Below, piece by piece: positions 1 to 9,458 of a DNA stretch of 64,000 nucleotides (the first letter of the stretch is position 1; every line of letters begins with the position of its first letter). The notes beneath the pieces were generated by a model. That model did not search any database. It saw only the letters and a program-made list of their open reading frames with translations, and had not been told where the DNA came from. This DNA comes from Candidatus Limnocylindrales bacterium (GTDB taxonomy: Bacteria > Desulfobacterota > Binatia > UBA1149 > CAITLU01). The stretch covers positions 34,735-98,734 of the forward strand of contig DATNBU010000040.1 in assembly GCA_035571835.1 (NCBI GenBank), given 5' to 3'. Position numbers and translations under genes: made by a program.

Positions 1-2776
1 CGGCGGCTGCCAGCATCGCGTGCCAGCGGATGCCGCGAAGCTGCGCAAGATCGAGCGCGCGGCGAAGCAGCGGCTCGCGATCTGCCGCGGATGCACCATC
101 GAGCCCGACCAGTCTCGCACGCAGGCGATACACCTCGCTCTCGGAATAAAGCTCGCCGGTCTGCGCGCAGAAGTCGGCCGCTTCGTCGAGGAACGTTTCC
201 GCGCCGCCGAGACCGGCGTTCATCAATGATTCGGCAACCAGACAGCACATTGCGCTGTGGTCGCAGAGCTGGCCTTCGTGCTTGCGACCGTCCATGCCGG
301 TACGGATCTCCTGCATTCCTTCGTCGATCCTGCCGTCGGCCATCGCCAGCAGGCCGACGACGACCTGCTGCCTCGTGGTCCAGGTCGGGAAATTGTCGGC
401 GTTCGCGATTTCCATCGCGCGCAGCGCGATCGGCGTGGCGGCCTCGTGGTCGCCCAGCAGCACCAGCGCCCACGACACCATCGCTGCGGTCGTGCATTCG
501 CTGTAGTGGCTGTGTACGCGCGCGCGTGCCAGTGAGACCTCCGCCATGTGCCGAACTTCGTCCGGCTTTCCGGCCAGGGCCACCGCCGGTGCATATTGCG
601 AGATCAGCAACGCATCGAGGTCTGCGCCGGGAAGCGCGTCGCCTTCGTGCGTCATCGCGAGAGCGCGCTCGAAGATCGCGCACGAGTCGGCCATCATCGC
701 CATGCGATAGAGCAGTGTGCCGGCGGCGAAGAAAAAGGTCTTGAGCGCGCCGGCATCCGCCACGCGCTCCACCATCGGCAGGGCTGCGCGCACGATTGCT
801 TCCGCCTCGGCGTAGCGCCCCGACACGCAACCCGAAACGATGCTGCCGGCATCGGCAACCAGGCGCTCCTGAAAGTTCTCGCTCGACGCGGCAAGCTCAC
901 TGGTGCGCGACCAGAGCTCGCGCACTTTCGGATCGGCAAATCCGAAAGCGAGCTGGCGCGCATGCGTGAGATACTTGAGCACCAGCACGCGCTCATCCTC
1001 GAGAGTCGCGCCGTGGCTCGCGTCCATCAGAACGAGCGCGCCTTCGAGCATCGCGATGCCGTCGCGCGGCGCGTCGCGGTGCATGGCGAGCTTTGCGGCC
1101 GCGAGATGGCTTTCGACGGCTTTCCTGACGTCGCCGGCAGCTTCGTAGTGCACCGCGAGCAGAGCCGCCACCGATGCGGTGCCTCCGGCATGTTCGCGCT
1201 CGATCTGCTCGGCCGCAGCGAGATGGAGTCGCCGCCTGCGAGACGCCGGAAGACCGGCGACGACCACGTTCTGCACGGTCGCGTGAAGAAACGCGTACTG
1301 TCCGGCCAGGCGACCGTCTGCGGCCGCGGCCTCGCCGGCGTCGCGCAGAAGGCCTCCGCGGCGGGCGATGCTTTCGCAGAGCTCTTCGGCGTCGTCGGTA
1401 TCGACTCCAGCGGCTGCGGCGACCGATGCGGGGGCAAACGCGCCGACGCGCACGCTTGCCGCCTCGAGCACTGCGCGCTCGGCGGTGCCGAGGCGCGCGA
1501 CCTGCCGGTCGAGCAGCGCGCGCAGGCTGTCGGGTACGGTCCTGCGCATCTCGTCCGCGTCGCCCTGCGGAGACCATGCCCCATTGCTGCCTTCGGCAAT
1601 GAGACGCCGCGCGATCCATTCGTCGAGAACGAGACGAACGAACAGCGGGTTGCCGGCGGTCTGCGACAACAGCCAGTCCACGGTTTCGCCGCGCTGCTCG
1701 AGACCGCGGCAGCGCGATTCGAGGTAATCGCGCAGATCGCCGGCGGCAAACGGGACAAGATCGATGACCTCACCGGCAGTGCGCGCAACGAGATCCTGCC
1801 GCAGCGCCACGATCGGATGCTCGGACAGCATCGCTTCGGCGGTGCGCATGGTGACGATCACGACGAGCTGCGCGGGATCGCGTCTTCTTGCCATCGCCGC
1901 GCACGCATCGGTGGTCGCGAGGTCGGCCCAGTGCGCGTCTTCGAGCGCAAGGACGACCGGGCGCGTGCGCGCGATCTCGTCGAACACGGCAATGAGCTCG
2001 CGCAGCATGCTGCCCGGCATCGGCGCTGCGCCGGACGCGTCGCCGCGCACGAGTGTCGGCATCTGCGCGACCCAGGTCGGCGCGCAGCGGCGAAGCACGC
2101 CGGTCACCGTGTCGCCGACGTGCACGTCACGCGTAAGCCGCTCGAGCGCATCCAGCAGAGGAAGGTATGGTTCGTGGAGGCCCGAGGTTTCGAGGCACTG
2201 CGCATGCGCTACGATCGGGGCGGCACCCGAGCCGCTCGCCGCCGCACCGTCGAGGAAATGGTCGACCAGCGTGGTTTTTCCTGCGCCGGCTTCACCGGCG
2301 ATGAAGACGACCTGGCGCTTGCCGGTGCGCGCACGGGCGAGCGCGGCATCCAGCCGCGCAACTTCGGCGCTTCGTGCGACGAGGCGGCCCGGAGAGCCCG
2401 CAACGATCGGCGCCTCGGCCGGCAACTCGGCGAACGGCGCTGAGATTCCTGCCGCTGCGAGGATGCGCGCCTCACCGATCCATCGAAATCCGCGACGGGA
2501 GACGGTCTCGATGCATCGCGGGGACTCGCGGCTGTCGTCGAACGCCGCCCGCAGCTCGCCGATCGACTTGTTGAGCGTTCCCTCGCTGACGGCGGTGTCC
2601 GCCCACACACGATCGAGCAGCTCGGTCTTGGTGATGAGCTGGCCCGGCCGCTCGACGAGCGCGCGCAGCACTTCCCATGTCTTCGGTCGCAGGCCGACCG
2701 CGCGGTCGTCGATTTTCAGCCGTCCCGCGGCGAGATCGACGAGGATCGCCGGAGAGACTGTCGAAGGAGCGGACAC
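1..2776 (-). CDS. Winged-helix / AAA+ ATPase transcriptional regulator (3' end beyond window)
   Basis: About 925 codons are visible and the frame runs open off the left edge. I translated it by hand from a GTG at 2774-2776; an in-frame TGA lies about 35 bases upstream and no better start lies between. Residues ~10-100 form an OmpR-type winged helix (RPKTWEVLRALVE, then RRGFRWIG). A Walker A motif GEAGAGKT is at ~161-168 and a Walker B-like LALEDAHWAD at ~276. The rest looks helical, as in the TPR tails of large ATP-dependent regulators. It is the same architecture as the regulator at 20930-24001. It probably binds DNA and switches state with ATP and an unknown ligand. It is divergent from the sigma-factor gene, whose conserved start lies only ~130 bases away. 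The target is unknown. Confidence 0.85.
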   Translation of the reverse strand, partial: MSAPSTVSPAILVDLAAGRLKIDDRAVGLRPKTWEVLRALVERPGQLITKTELLDRVWADTAVSEGTLNKSIGELRAAFDDSRESPRCIETVSRRGFRWIGEARILAAAGISAPFAELPAEAPIVAGSPGRLVARSAEVARLDAALARARTGKRQVVFIAGEAGAGKTTLVDHFLDGAAASGSGAAPIVAHAQCLETSGLHEPYLPLLDALERLTRDVHVGDTVTGVLRRCAPTWVAQMPTLVRGDASGAAPMPGSMLRELIAVFDEIARTRPVVLALEDAHWADLATTDACAAMARRRDPAQLVVIVTMRTAEAMLSEHPIVALRQDLVARTAGEVIDLVPFAAGDLRDYLESRCRGLEQRGETVDWLLSQTAGNPLFVRLVLDEWIARRLIAEGSNGAWSPQGDADEMRRTVPDSLRALLDRQVARLGTAERAVLEAASVRVGAFAPASVAAAAGVDTDDAEELCESIARRGGLLRDAGEAAAADGRLAGQYAFLHATVQNVVVAGLPASRRRRLHLAAAEQIEREHAGGTASVAALLAVHYEAAGDVRKAVESHLAAAKLAMHRDAPRDGIAMLEGALVLMDASHGATLEDERVLVLKYLTHARQLAFGFADPKVRELWSRTSELAASSENFQERLVADAGSIVSGCVSGRYAEAEAIVRAALPMVERVADAGALKTFFFAAGTLLYRMAMMADSCAIFERALAMTHEGDALPGADLDALLISQYAPAVALAGKPDEVRHMAEVSLARARVHSHYSECTTAAMVSWALVLLGDHEAATPIALRAMEIANADNFPTWTTRQQVVVGLLAMADGRIDEGMQEIRTGMDGRKHEGQLCDHSAMCCLVAESLMNAGLGGAETFLDEAADFCAQTGELYSESEVYRLRARLVGLDGASAADREPLLRRALDLAQLRGIRWHAMLAAA

Positions 2777-2960
2777 GGGAGCCGCATTTGCCGCGCAAGG
2801 GTGGGGCAGTCAAGGGCCGCCGGGTTCCGCGCAGGCACGAGCCGCAGACAACGTCGACATCGTTGTCCATTCCGGGAATGTTCGGCCGATCGAGGAAGCG
2901 CATGAAAAGGACGCGCGCCGCGCCGTCGAAAGGGTCGCGCGCGAATCGTACGGACGGCTC

Positions 2961-4118
2961 GTGGCGTACCTGTCCGCGCGCACGCGCGACGTGGCGGCTG
3001 CCGAAGATGCAATGGCCGACGCGCTGGTGGCTGCGCTGGCGACGTGGCCTCGCGACGGCGTACCTCGTGAGCCGCGCGCGTGGCTGCTTACGGCCGCACG
3101 CCGGCTGCTGATCGATCGTGCACGTCACGAACAGGTGCGAAAGTCGGTCGCGGCGACGATCGAGCTCGTCGCCGAAGCGGCCCGCGAGGCCGCGGAGTCG
3201 GCCGACCCCGACGAACGGCTGAAGCTCTTGTTCGTGTGCGCTCATCCGGCCATCGATCCCGATGTCCACACGCCGCTCATGCTGCAGGCCGTGCTCGGCA
3301 TGGACGCCGCGAAGATCGCGCGCGCGTTTCTGGTCTCGCCGTCGGCGATGTCACAGCGGCTTGTGCGTGCAAAGGCAAAGATCCGTGACGCCGGCATCGC
3401 GTTCGAAGTACCCGAGGCACGCGAGCTTGCCGCGCGGCTCGACGCCGTGCTGTCGGCGATTTACGCCGCGTACGGGAGCGGCTGGGAAGACGCGACCGGC
3501 GTTGACGCGAAGACCCGAGGACTTGCGGACGAAGCCATCTGGCTCGCACGCCTTCTGGTCCTGCGCATGCCGGAAGAAGCCGAAGCACACGGGCTTCTCG
3601 CGCTGATGCTCTACTGCGAAGCGCGGCGAAACGCGCGGCGCGCAGGCGACGGCCGCTTCGTACCGTTGTCCGAGCAGGATCCGGACAGCTGGGACGCTGC
3701 GATGATCGACGATGCGGAGAAGCATCTTGCGATCGCTGCCGGCATCGGCCGCTCGGCGCGCTTCCAGCTCGAGGCGGCGATCCAGTCCGCGCACGTCGAG
3801 CGCGCCAGGTCGGGCCGCGCGGACTGGGAAGCGATCCTGTGGTTTCACGATCGGCTCGTGGAGATTTCGCCGGCCATCGGAGCGCGCGTGGCGCGTGCGG
3901 CAGCGAGCGGCGAAGCCCGCGGTGCCGCGGCCGGCCTTCGGCTGCTCGACGAAATCGATGCGGAGGCGGCGTCGGGCTACCAGCCCTACTGGGCATTGCG
4001 GGCGCACCTGTCGAGGCAGGCGGGCCGTGCCGACGATGCCCGGCGCGCGCTGGACCGCGCGATCGATCTCGCCGATGACGAGGCCGTGCGCCGTTTCCTT
4101 GCCGACCAGCGCACGTGA
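2961..4118 (+). CDS. ECF42-like RNA polymerase sigma factor with DUF6596/TPR C-terminal region
   Basis: The N-terminal part is sigma region 2 (AEDAMADALVAALATWPRDG, then PRAWLLTAARRLLIDRAR), followed by region 4 (LVSPSAMSQRLVRAKAKI). The long C-terminal part (LLALMLYCEARRNAR, SGYQPYWALRAHLSRQAGR) is typical of ECF42 sigma factors. Recognisable sequence begins near 2905 (DARRAVERVARESYGRL), but that frame has no ATG, GTG or TTG between about 2700 and the GTG at 2961, which is used here as the first usual start. An ATG at 2902 is one frame off. The true start may be a rare codon, or a one-base indel may be present. A YCII/DGPF gene follows directly, the usual ECF42 partner, so the family call is firm even though the start is not. 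Confidence 0.85.
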   Translation: MAYLSARTRDVAAAEDAMADALVAALATWPRDGVPREPRAWLLTAARRLLIDRARHEQVRKSVAATIELVAEAAREAAESADPDERLKLLFVCAHPAIDPDVHTPLMLQAVLGMDAAKIARAFLVSPSAMSQRLVRAKAKIRDAGIAFEVPEARELAARLDAVLSAIYAAYGSGWEDATGVDAKTRGLADEAIWLARLLVLRMPEEAEAHGLLALMLYCEARRNARRAGDGRFVPLSEQDPDSWDAAMIDDAEKHLAIAAGIGRSARFQLEAAIQSAHVERARSGRADWEAILWFHDRLVEISPAIGARVARAAASGEARGAAAGLRLLDEIDAEAASGYQPYWALRAHLSRQAGRADDARRALDRAIDLADDEAVRRFLADQRT

Positions 4119-4217
4119 TTTTTTTTCGTTCCGGGCCCGGGCGATGTCGATCGGCCCTCTGCTCGATCGTCTTCAGCTCGAGAACACCGGCGCCGCCAGG
4201 CGCGACAAGGAGAAACC

Positions 4218-4610
4218 ATGCAGTATTCACTTCTGATCTATGAAACACCGAAGACTTTTGCCGAGCGCAACGACGAGACCGAAGAGCGGCGCGCGTACGT
4301 CGGAGCGTGGCGCTCGTTCTACAATTCGATGGTCGAGGCCGGCATCTATCTGGGAGGAAATCCGCTGCAGGGCCCCGAAACCGGAACCACCGTGCGGGTA
4401 AACGGCCGCGGGCGCGAGATCCAGGACGGACCGTACGCCGACACCAAGGAACAGCTCGGAGGCTTCGTGCTGCTCGAGCTGCCGTCGCTCGATGCCGCAC
4501 TCGACTGGGCCGCGCGCTGTCCGGCCGCGGCGGTCGGGGCCGTCGAAGTGCGTCCGGTCGCAACCATCATGCACGACACCATCGTCAGCGAGGAGAGGGC
4601 AGCGTCATGA
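4218..4610 (+). CDS. YCII-related (DGPF domain) protein
   Basis: A 130-residue protein with the family signature DGPYADTKEQLGGF at ~72-85 and the N-terminal strand MQYSLLIYE. YCII-like proteins adopt a ferredoxin-like fold and are repeatedly found beside ECF42 sigma factors; their biochemical role there is not established. An AAGGAG-like ribosome site precedes the ATG. The stop overlaps the ATG of the following GST gene (ATGA), so the two are probably translationally coupled. The three-gene order sigma factor, DGPF protein, GST suggests a stress or xenobiotic response unit, which is an inference. Confidence 0.88.
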   Translation: MQYSLLIYETPKTFAERNDETEERRAYVGAWRSFYNSMVEAGIYLGGNPLQGPETGTTVRVNGRGREIQDGPYADTKEQLGGFVLLELPSLDAALDWAARCPAAAVGAVEVRPVATIMHDTIVSEERAAS

Positions 4611-5251
4611 TCAACGTATACGCCTTTGCATCCGTGCCTCCATTTGCCGAAGGCCTCGTACGCGATCTTCGCGTACGCTGGGCGCTCGAAGAAGCCGGCA
4701 TTCCATACCGTGCAACGCTCGTCGGCGACGGCGGCAGCATCTCGCGCGAGGACTACTCGAAGATCCAGCCGTTCGGCCAGATTCCGGCGATCGAAGACGG
4801 TCAGCTCAAGCTCTTCGAATCGGGCGCGATCGTCCAGTACATCGCCGAACGGTCGACGAAGCTGCTGCCGTCGGATCCCGCTCGGCGCGCCGAGGTCGTG
4901 CAGTGGATGTTCACTGCGCTCAATACGATCGAGATGCCGGTGCAGAACCTCGCTTCGATCGATCTGTTCTATGCGAATGAAGACTGGGCGAAGCAGCGCC
5001 GGCCGGGAGCAGAGGAGATGGTTCGCAAGCGGCTCGGCGAGCTCGCGGGCTGTCTCGGCGAGCGTCCGTATCTTGCCGGCGAATTCTCTGCGGCGGACGT
5101 CCTCATGGCGTCGGTGCTGCGAATCCTCCGGCATACCGATCTCGTCGGCGAGCAGCCGAAGCTCGCAGCGTATCTGAAGCGCTGCGAAGCGCGGCCGGCA
5201 TTCGCGAGGGCGCTCGCCGGACAGATGGAGGCGTTCCAGAAAGCTGCATAG
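4607..5251 (+). CDS. Glutathione S-transferase family protein
   Basis: 214 residues. The thioredoxin-like N-terminal domain has the glutathione-site cis-proline region FGQIPAIEDG and the ESGAIVQYIAE segment. The C-terminal helical domain has the usual N-capping pattern LAGEFSAADVLMASVL. The start ATG at 4607 overlaps the stop of the DGPF gene, fitting an operon led by the sigma factor. The substrate cannot be read from sequence. It is one of three GST-like genes in the window (others at 41791 and 44291), but they are not close copies. Confidence 0.9.
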   Translation: MINVYAFASVPPFAEGLVRDLRVRWALEEAGIPYRATLVGDGGSISREDYSKIQPFGQIPAIEDGQLKLFESGAIVQYIAERSTKLLPSDPARRAEVVQWMFTALNTIEMPVQNLASIDLFYANEDWAKQRRPGAEEMVRKRLGELAGCLGERPYLAGEFSAADVLMASVLRILRHTDLVGEQPKLAAYLKRCEARPAFARALAGQMEAFQKAA

Positions 5252-5284
5252 TGGCCGCGACGCGTGCGCGCCATGGCGTGTCTG

Positions 5285-5311
5285 CCCGTCAGCAGTTGCG
5301 CTGCTGACGGG
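5285..5311 (+). terminator. GC-rich hairpin downstream of the GST gene
   Basis: A perfect 11-bp stem (CCCGTCAGCAG / CTGCTGACGGG) closes a 5-base loop 33 bases after the GST stop. No T-run follows, so it is either a weak intrinsic terminator or an mRNA 3'-end stabiliser. Confidence 0.5.
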
Positions 5312-5460
5312 TGGGCAGCCGGTGCGCACGTGCCACGATCGGGTCCTCCGCCGGTGCACGGTGCTCGAATAATGCGCAATTCGACCCGTCGCACGGGAAA
5401 AAGATGTGACCCGGCGACGCAGCCGCATTCGAGGGAGGGTCACGTCGAGGAGCAAATCAA

Positions 5461-5967
5461 ATGGAAAGCCGGGCAAAGCTACTCGGACATCCGATTCATC
5501 CGATGCTCATTCCGTTTCCCCTCGGATTGCTCGCGACAGCAGTGATCTTCGACATCGTCTATCTGGTGATGCACGCGCCGGCGATTGCGACGTCTGCGTA
5601 CTACATCATTGCGGCGGGCATCATCGGCGGGCTGCTCGCTGCGCCCTTCGGCCTGATGGACTGGCTGGCGATTCCAGCGAAGACGCGAGCCAAATCGATT
5701 GGTCTCGCTCACGGTCTCGGAAACGTCGTCGTGCTGGCGGCGTTTGCCGCGAGCTGGTGGCTCAGGCGCAAGGCGGCGACTGCCGCTGTTCCTTTCGATC
5801 CGAGCTCGCTTGCGCTGGTCTTCTCGTTTGCCGGTTTTGCGCTCGCGGGAGTGACCGGCTGGCTCGGCGGCGAGCTCGTCGACCGGCTTGGCGTCGGAGT
5901 CGACGACGGCGCGCACCTGGACGCACCGAACTCTCTGACACGGCGTCCCGCCGGCGGCCGTTCGTAG
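5461..5967 (+). CDS. DUF2231 family membrane protein
   Basis: 168 residues with the DUF2231 hallmark GHPIHPMLIPFPLGL near the N-terminus. There are four likely membrane helices, at about 18-40, 45-68, 82-100 and 115-135. The second carries the usual GLMDWLAIP turn and the last GVTGWLGGELV. The family is widespread in bacterial inner membranes and its function is unknown. It appears to be a single-gene unit, with a moderate GAGG ribosome site upstream. The last ~20 residues are hydrophilic and probably cytoplasmic. Confidence 0.9.
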   Translation: MESRAKLLGHPIHPMLIPFPLGLLATAVIFDIVYLVMHAPAIATSAYYIIAAGIIGGLLAAPFGLMDWLAIPAKTRAKSIGLAHGLGNVVVLAAFAASWWLRRKAATAAVPFDPSSLALVFSFAGFALAGVTGWLGGELVDRLGVGVDDGAHLDAPNSLTRRPAGGRS

Positions 5968-6043
5968 CCGGAACGTCAACGCGCGGCAGCGGCGGCAAGC
6001 CCGCCGCGGCCGCGCGGCCACGGCGGCGCGCACCGTTACTCCG

Positions 6044-9000
6044 CTATTCGCACGGCAGGCACGGCGGGGCACCGGTCTGCCCGACCGCGTAACGCAGAAT
6101 CGCGAGCGCATCGGTTACATTGATCGTGTCGTTGCCGTTGGCGTCGCACGCGCACGGCACACACACCACCGAGCCGACACTGGCTCGAAGCGTGAACAGC
6201 GCATCGCCGGCCGTCGTCGCGCCGTCCGCGTTGGGATCGGCGCAGCTCGGATCGATGGCGGCGACTTCGGACGCGACGACGAACGTGTCGAAGTAACCGT
6301 CGTACGGAGCAGTGAGCGTGTGCTGGACCTTGTCGAGCTGGGAGTCGAGAACTTCGAGCTCGTGGCTCTTCGGGTTCACGCCCGCCAGCACCAGCGTGTC
6401 CTCGTCGAATCGCGGGTTGGCCGGGAAATCCGAAGCCGGTTTGTAGGTGACCGTGATCGACGCGCTGAACGAGTTGTCGGCGAGATCATCGTACACCGAC
6501 CAGTAGCGCTTGATCGGAATCAGCGCCTGCCGGGTGTCGGCCGCGCGAAGCTCTGCGCGCCCGCTCGTTGCCACCGCTGCCGCAGCTGCGAACGTGGAAC
6601 CGTACTCTTCCGCGTACGCAGGAGCTTCGCCGGCATTCGACGTGAACGCGAGCTTCACCGGAATGCCGGCGAACGCGACCACCGACGGCCCGGCGGCGAC
6701 GTCGAGCTGGGCGGTCTTCGTCGGAGCGGGGCGTACCGGAATGTCGCCGAAAGTTTTCGCGACGGTCACGTTGTCGCTGGGCGCGAAAAGACTCGCATAC
6801 AGGCGCAGCGATCGTGCTTCGGCCGGAAGGTTCGTGTCGATCTGAAGGAACTTCTGTCTCTCGTCCAATGCGGTCGTGGTCGTGAGCCCCTGGAAGCGCG
6901 GGCCGGCGCTCGAGTTGTATTTCTTGATGACCTTGCCGGAAGCGTCGCGCGTTTCGGCAGGGCTCATGAAGAGCTGCCAGTTGGTGACGTCCGGAGTTTC
7001 GATGCGGTGCTTCGTGCTCATCGAGAACAGCGGAGTCTCGCCGGTCAGGAACCACCCCGGCACCGTGCCGCGCAGGCTGAATTCATTGCCGTTCTCGCGC
7101 AGGATCGCGAACAGCAGGCTGATCGAGATCGAGTTCGCGCTGTCGCGTACGGCGAGGTGCGCCGAATCCTTCGTGATCAGCTGGCTCGAATCGTCGGTGG
7201 CCTCATACGTGACATACAGCTCGCTGGCCTTGATCGTCTCGATGTCGCGCAGCGGGAACCGGATCGTGACGGGTTCCTCGTACAGCTGCTGGAATCCGGC
7301 CGGCGCCGTAAACGTGCGATCGGCAATCGATGCGAGGACGGTTCCAGTGCCGGTTTCGCGCTCGACGACTGTGACATGCGCATGCACCGAAGAGTTCGGC
7401 GACGTGTAGACGAAACGCAGCTTCGCGTTGATGTCGGTGCCGCGAATCAGAGCTGCAGGAGTGCAGCCGGAAACGTCTCCCTTGCCGATGCATTCGAGCT
7501 GGAACTTGCCGCGCGCGGGGTTCACCGCGAACGCGACGGTGTTGGAGGTCGCAGGCAGGATGTCGCCCGGCGGGACGATGCGCGCCTCGACGGTGATCGC
7601 GTCCGTGTACTCCGGCACCACGACCTGGATCGGCGGAATGTTGACATCGTGTGACGCCGCACCGATCGCAACGTTCGTACCCGGTGGATTGAGGATCTGC
7701 CCGTCCTGGTCGCGCACGAGCACTTGAAGGGTTCCCGTCGGCGTCGAAAGCAGGTCGTAACGGACGATGTCGACCGTGATCGTCACATTGCTCTTCGCCG
7801 CAAGCGGCGGAGGGACGTCCGTCGTGGCGCTGATCTCGAGCGAGTCGATCACCTTGACCGACGCTCCGACAAACGGCTCGTAGTCGATGCCGTTGCCGAC
7901 GTTGAGGCCCTGGCCGCGCGCATTCGTGAACCCGTCGGCGTTCGTGGACGTGTCGTGCGGTCCGCTCTCGTGGCCCCAGTAGTTGCCCTCCGCGTTGACG
8001 CGGATTCCGGCCGTGTTCCACAGAGGGTCGCTCAGCTCCGGGCCGGAACCGAGGCCGACGCCCTCCAGCGAAAAGCGGTTGTTGTTGATCCGCAGCTTCG
8101 CCAGCGCAGCAACGGACGGCTCCGGCAGGCTGAACGGCGCGGAGACGATGATCGGATGGGCAAAGTTGCCGACGACGTTGTCCTGGAACGCCACGTCGGC
8201 AAGCAGCGGAAGCACGACGCCGACGCCCTCGGCGTGCCCGGTGCCGTGCATGCGGTTGCGGACGATCTGCACTTTGTACGGAACCCTCTCGAGCAGCCGC
8301 GCACCGAAGAACGTGTCCTGGTACAGAAACCCCTTGCGCGACATCACGTTGTTGTCCGCAATCACCGTGACGCCGCCGGCCGGTGCAGGAACCTCCTTGT
8401 GATCTGCAGTGTAGGGGATCTGTCCCCAGTCCGGCCCGAACACGACGGCCGTTCCGTCGCCGGTGAACGTGTTGCGCACGACGGTCGGCGACGTGCCGCG
8501 CAGGTCGAGGGCACCGGGGCCGCCGGTGACGATCTCGAACCGATTGTCTGCAATCTCGGTCGTGGCGCCGGCCACCAGCGGCGTCGTGTTGTACGTGAAC
8601 GGTCCGGTCTGGTTGCTGCTGATGCCGCCGAACTGGACGAAGTCGTTGCCGGTGATTTTGATCGAGCCGACGTGCCCGATCATCGCGATGTAGCGCAGCG
8701 TGCTGTTGCTCAGCACGTCGCGGTTCGACCCGGAAAGGCGCAGCCAGATTCCGGGTTTCGGCGTGGCCGCCACACCATCGGTATCGTCGCCGACATCGTC
8801 GCGGACGTCGGTGATGAGCGCCCCGTCCACGAGCAGCGTCGCGTTATCGGCCACCTGGATCGCAGTTCCGCCGAAGGCCGGTGGCACGCAGGCGGTCGGA
8901 GGCTCGCTGCCGTTGTCCGTGCAGGACTGGGCAATCTTGACGATCGCTCCCGGATCGATCCGCAGCGTGATTGGTTCGTACTTGTTGGTCGTGAAGTTGA

Positions 9001-9298
9001 ACGGCCCGGCGACGGTGTAGTTCCCGTCAGTCACGTGGACGTCGCTGCCGCTCCAGACCACGACGCCGTTCTTCACCCCGTCGCTGTCTTTCCCCTGCAC
9101 GCCGTCTTCGTCGCCGGCGGAAATCCGATGCAGGATCCGCGCCGCGCGTACGGTGACCGGCGACGCGGCCACAAGTGCCAGCGAAGTGAGAAGATGCGCC
9201 AGCGCCGTGAGAAGGCACGCACGCGCAGCGAGAGGGCAGGCCAGCACGGCGACAGGCCGCGCGCATGTCGAGAAAAGGTACCGGATCCGGCGGAGCAT
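6044..9298 (-). CDS. Large exported right-handed beta-helix protein with C-terminal dockerin-like repeats
   Basis: 1084 residues. A long hydrophobic N-terminal stretch looks like a signal peptide. About residues 80-480 are beta-helix-like, with many short repeats of the type V..N.F and the closing motif NYWGHESGPHDTSTNADG typical of NosD/pectate-lyase-like helices. The central part (~490-1000) is beta-rich and Ig-like, with no named domain that I recognise. The last ~70 residues hold two dockerin-like calcium loops (DPNADGATTAGDAL and CDANGNDTINVTDALAILR) with extra cysteines. Dockerins bind cohesins or anchor surface proteins, so the protein probably sits on the cell surface. No catalytic residues can be assigned. 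It is divergent from the lipoprotein gene at 9459. Confidence 0.85.
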   Translation of the reverse strand: MLRRIRYLFSTCARPVAVLACPLAARACLLTALAHLLTSLALVAASPVTVRAARILHRISAGDEDGVQGKDSDGVKNGVVVWSGSDVHVTDGNYTVAGPFNFTTNKYEPITLRIDPGAIVKIAQSCTDNGSEPPTACVPPAFGGTAIQVADNATLLVDGALITDVRDDVGDDTDGVAATPKPGIWLRLSGSNRDVLSNSTLRYIAMIGHVGSIKITGNDFVQFGGISSNQTGPFTYNTTPLVAGATTEIADNRFEIVTGGPGALDLRGTSPTVVRNTFTGDGTAVVFGPDWGQIPYTADHKEVPAPAGGVTVIADNNVMSRKGFLYQDTFFGARLLERVPYKVQIVRNRMHGTGHAEGVGVVLPLLADVAFQDNVVGNFAHPIIVSAPFSLPEPSVAALAKLRINNNRFSLEGVGLGSGPELSDPLWNTAGIRVNAEGNYWGHESGPHDTSTNADGFTNARGQGLNVGNGIDYEPFVGASVKVIDSLEISATTDVPPPLAAKSNVTITVDIVRYDLLSTPTGTLQVLVRDQDGQILNPPGTNVAIGAASHDVNIPPIQVVVPEYTDAITVEARIVPPGDILPATSNTVAFAVNPARGKFQLECIGKGDVSGCTPAALIRGTDINAKLRFVYTSPNSSVHAHVTVVERETGTGTVLASIADRTFTAPAGFQQLYEEPVTIRFPLRDIETIKASELYVTYEATDDSSQLITKDSAHLAVRDSANSISISLLFAILRENGNEFSLRGTVPGWFLTGETPLFSMSTKHRIETPDVTNWQLFMSPAETRDASGKVIKKYNSSAGPRFQGLTTTTALDERQKFLQIDTNLPAEARSLRLYASLFAPSDNVTVAKTFGDIPVRPAPTKTAQLDVAAGPSVVAFAGIPVKLAFTSNAGEAPAYAEEYGSTFAAAAAVATSGRAELRAADTRQALIPIKRYWSVYDDLADNSFSASITVTYKPASDFPANPRFDEDTLVLAGVNPKSHELEVLDSQLDKVQHTLTAPYDGYFDTFVVASEVAAIDPSCADPNADGATTAGDALFTLRASVGSVVCVPCACDANGNDTINVTDALAILRYAVGQTGAPPCLPCE

Positions 9299-9458
9299 CG
9301 GCGTTTTCTAGCCAGCCGCACGGCGCCAAACCAGAGGGAATCGCAAGTTTCTGTCGCGGGGGGCAAGCGGTTCGGGCGATCTCGACACATCCCGGGATTG
9401 CTGGCAGGAGTCGCACGCTCAGTGTGGTGCCCTGGGATTCCGCTGCAGCCGCCGCAAT

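Noticed and set aside
548..2443. 631-codon plus-strand frame
   Set aside because: It is antisense to the winged-helix/ATPase regulator, whose DNA-binding and Walker motifs read cleanly on the minus strand.
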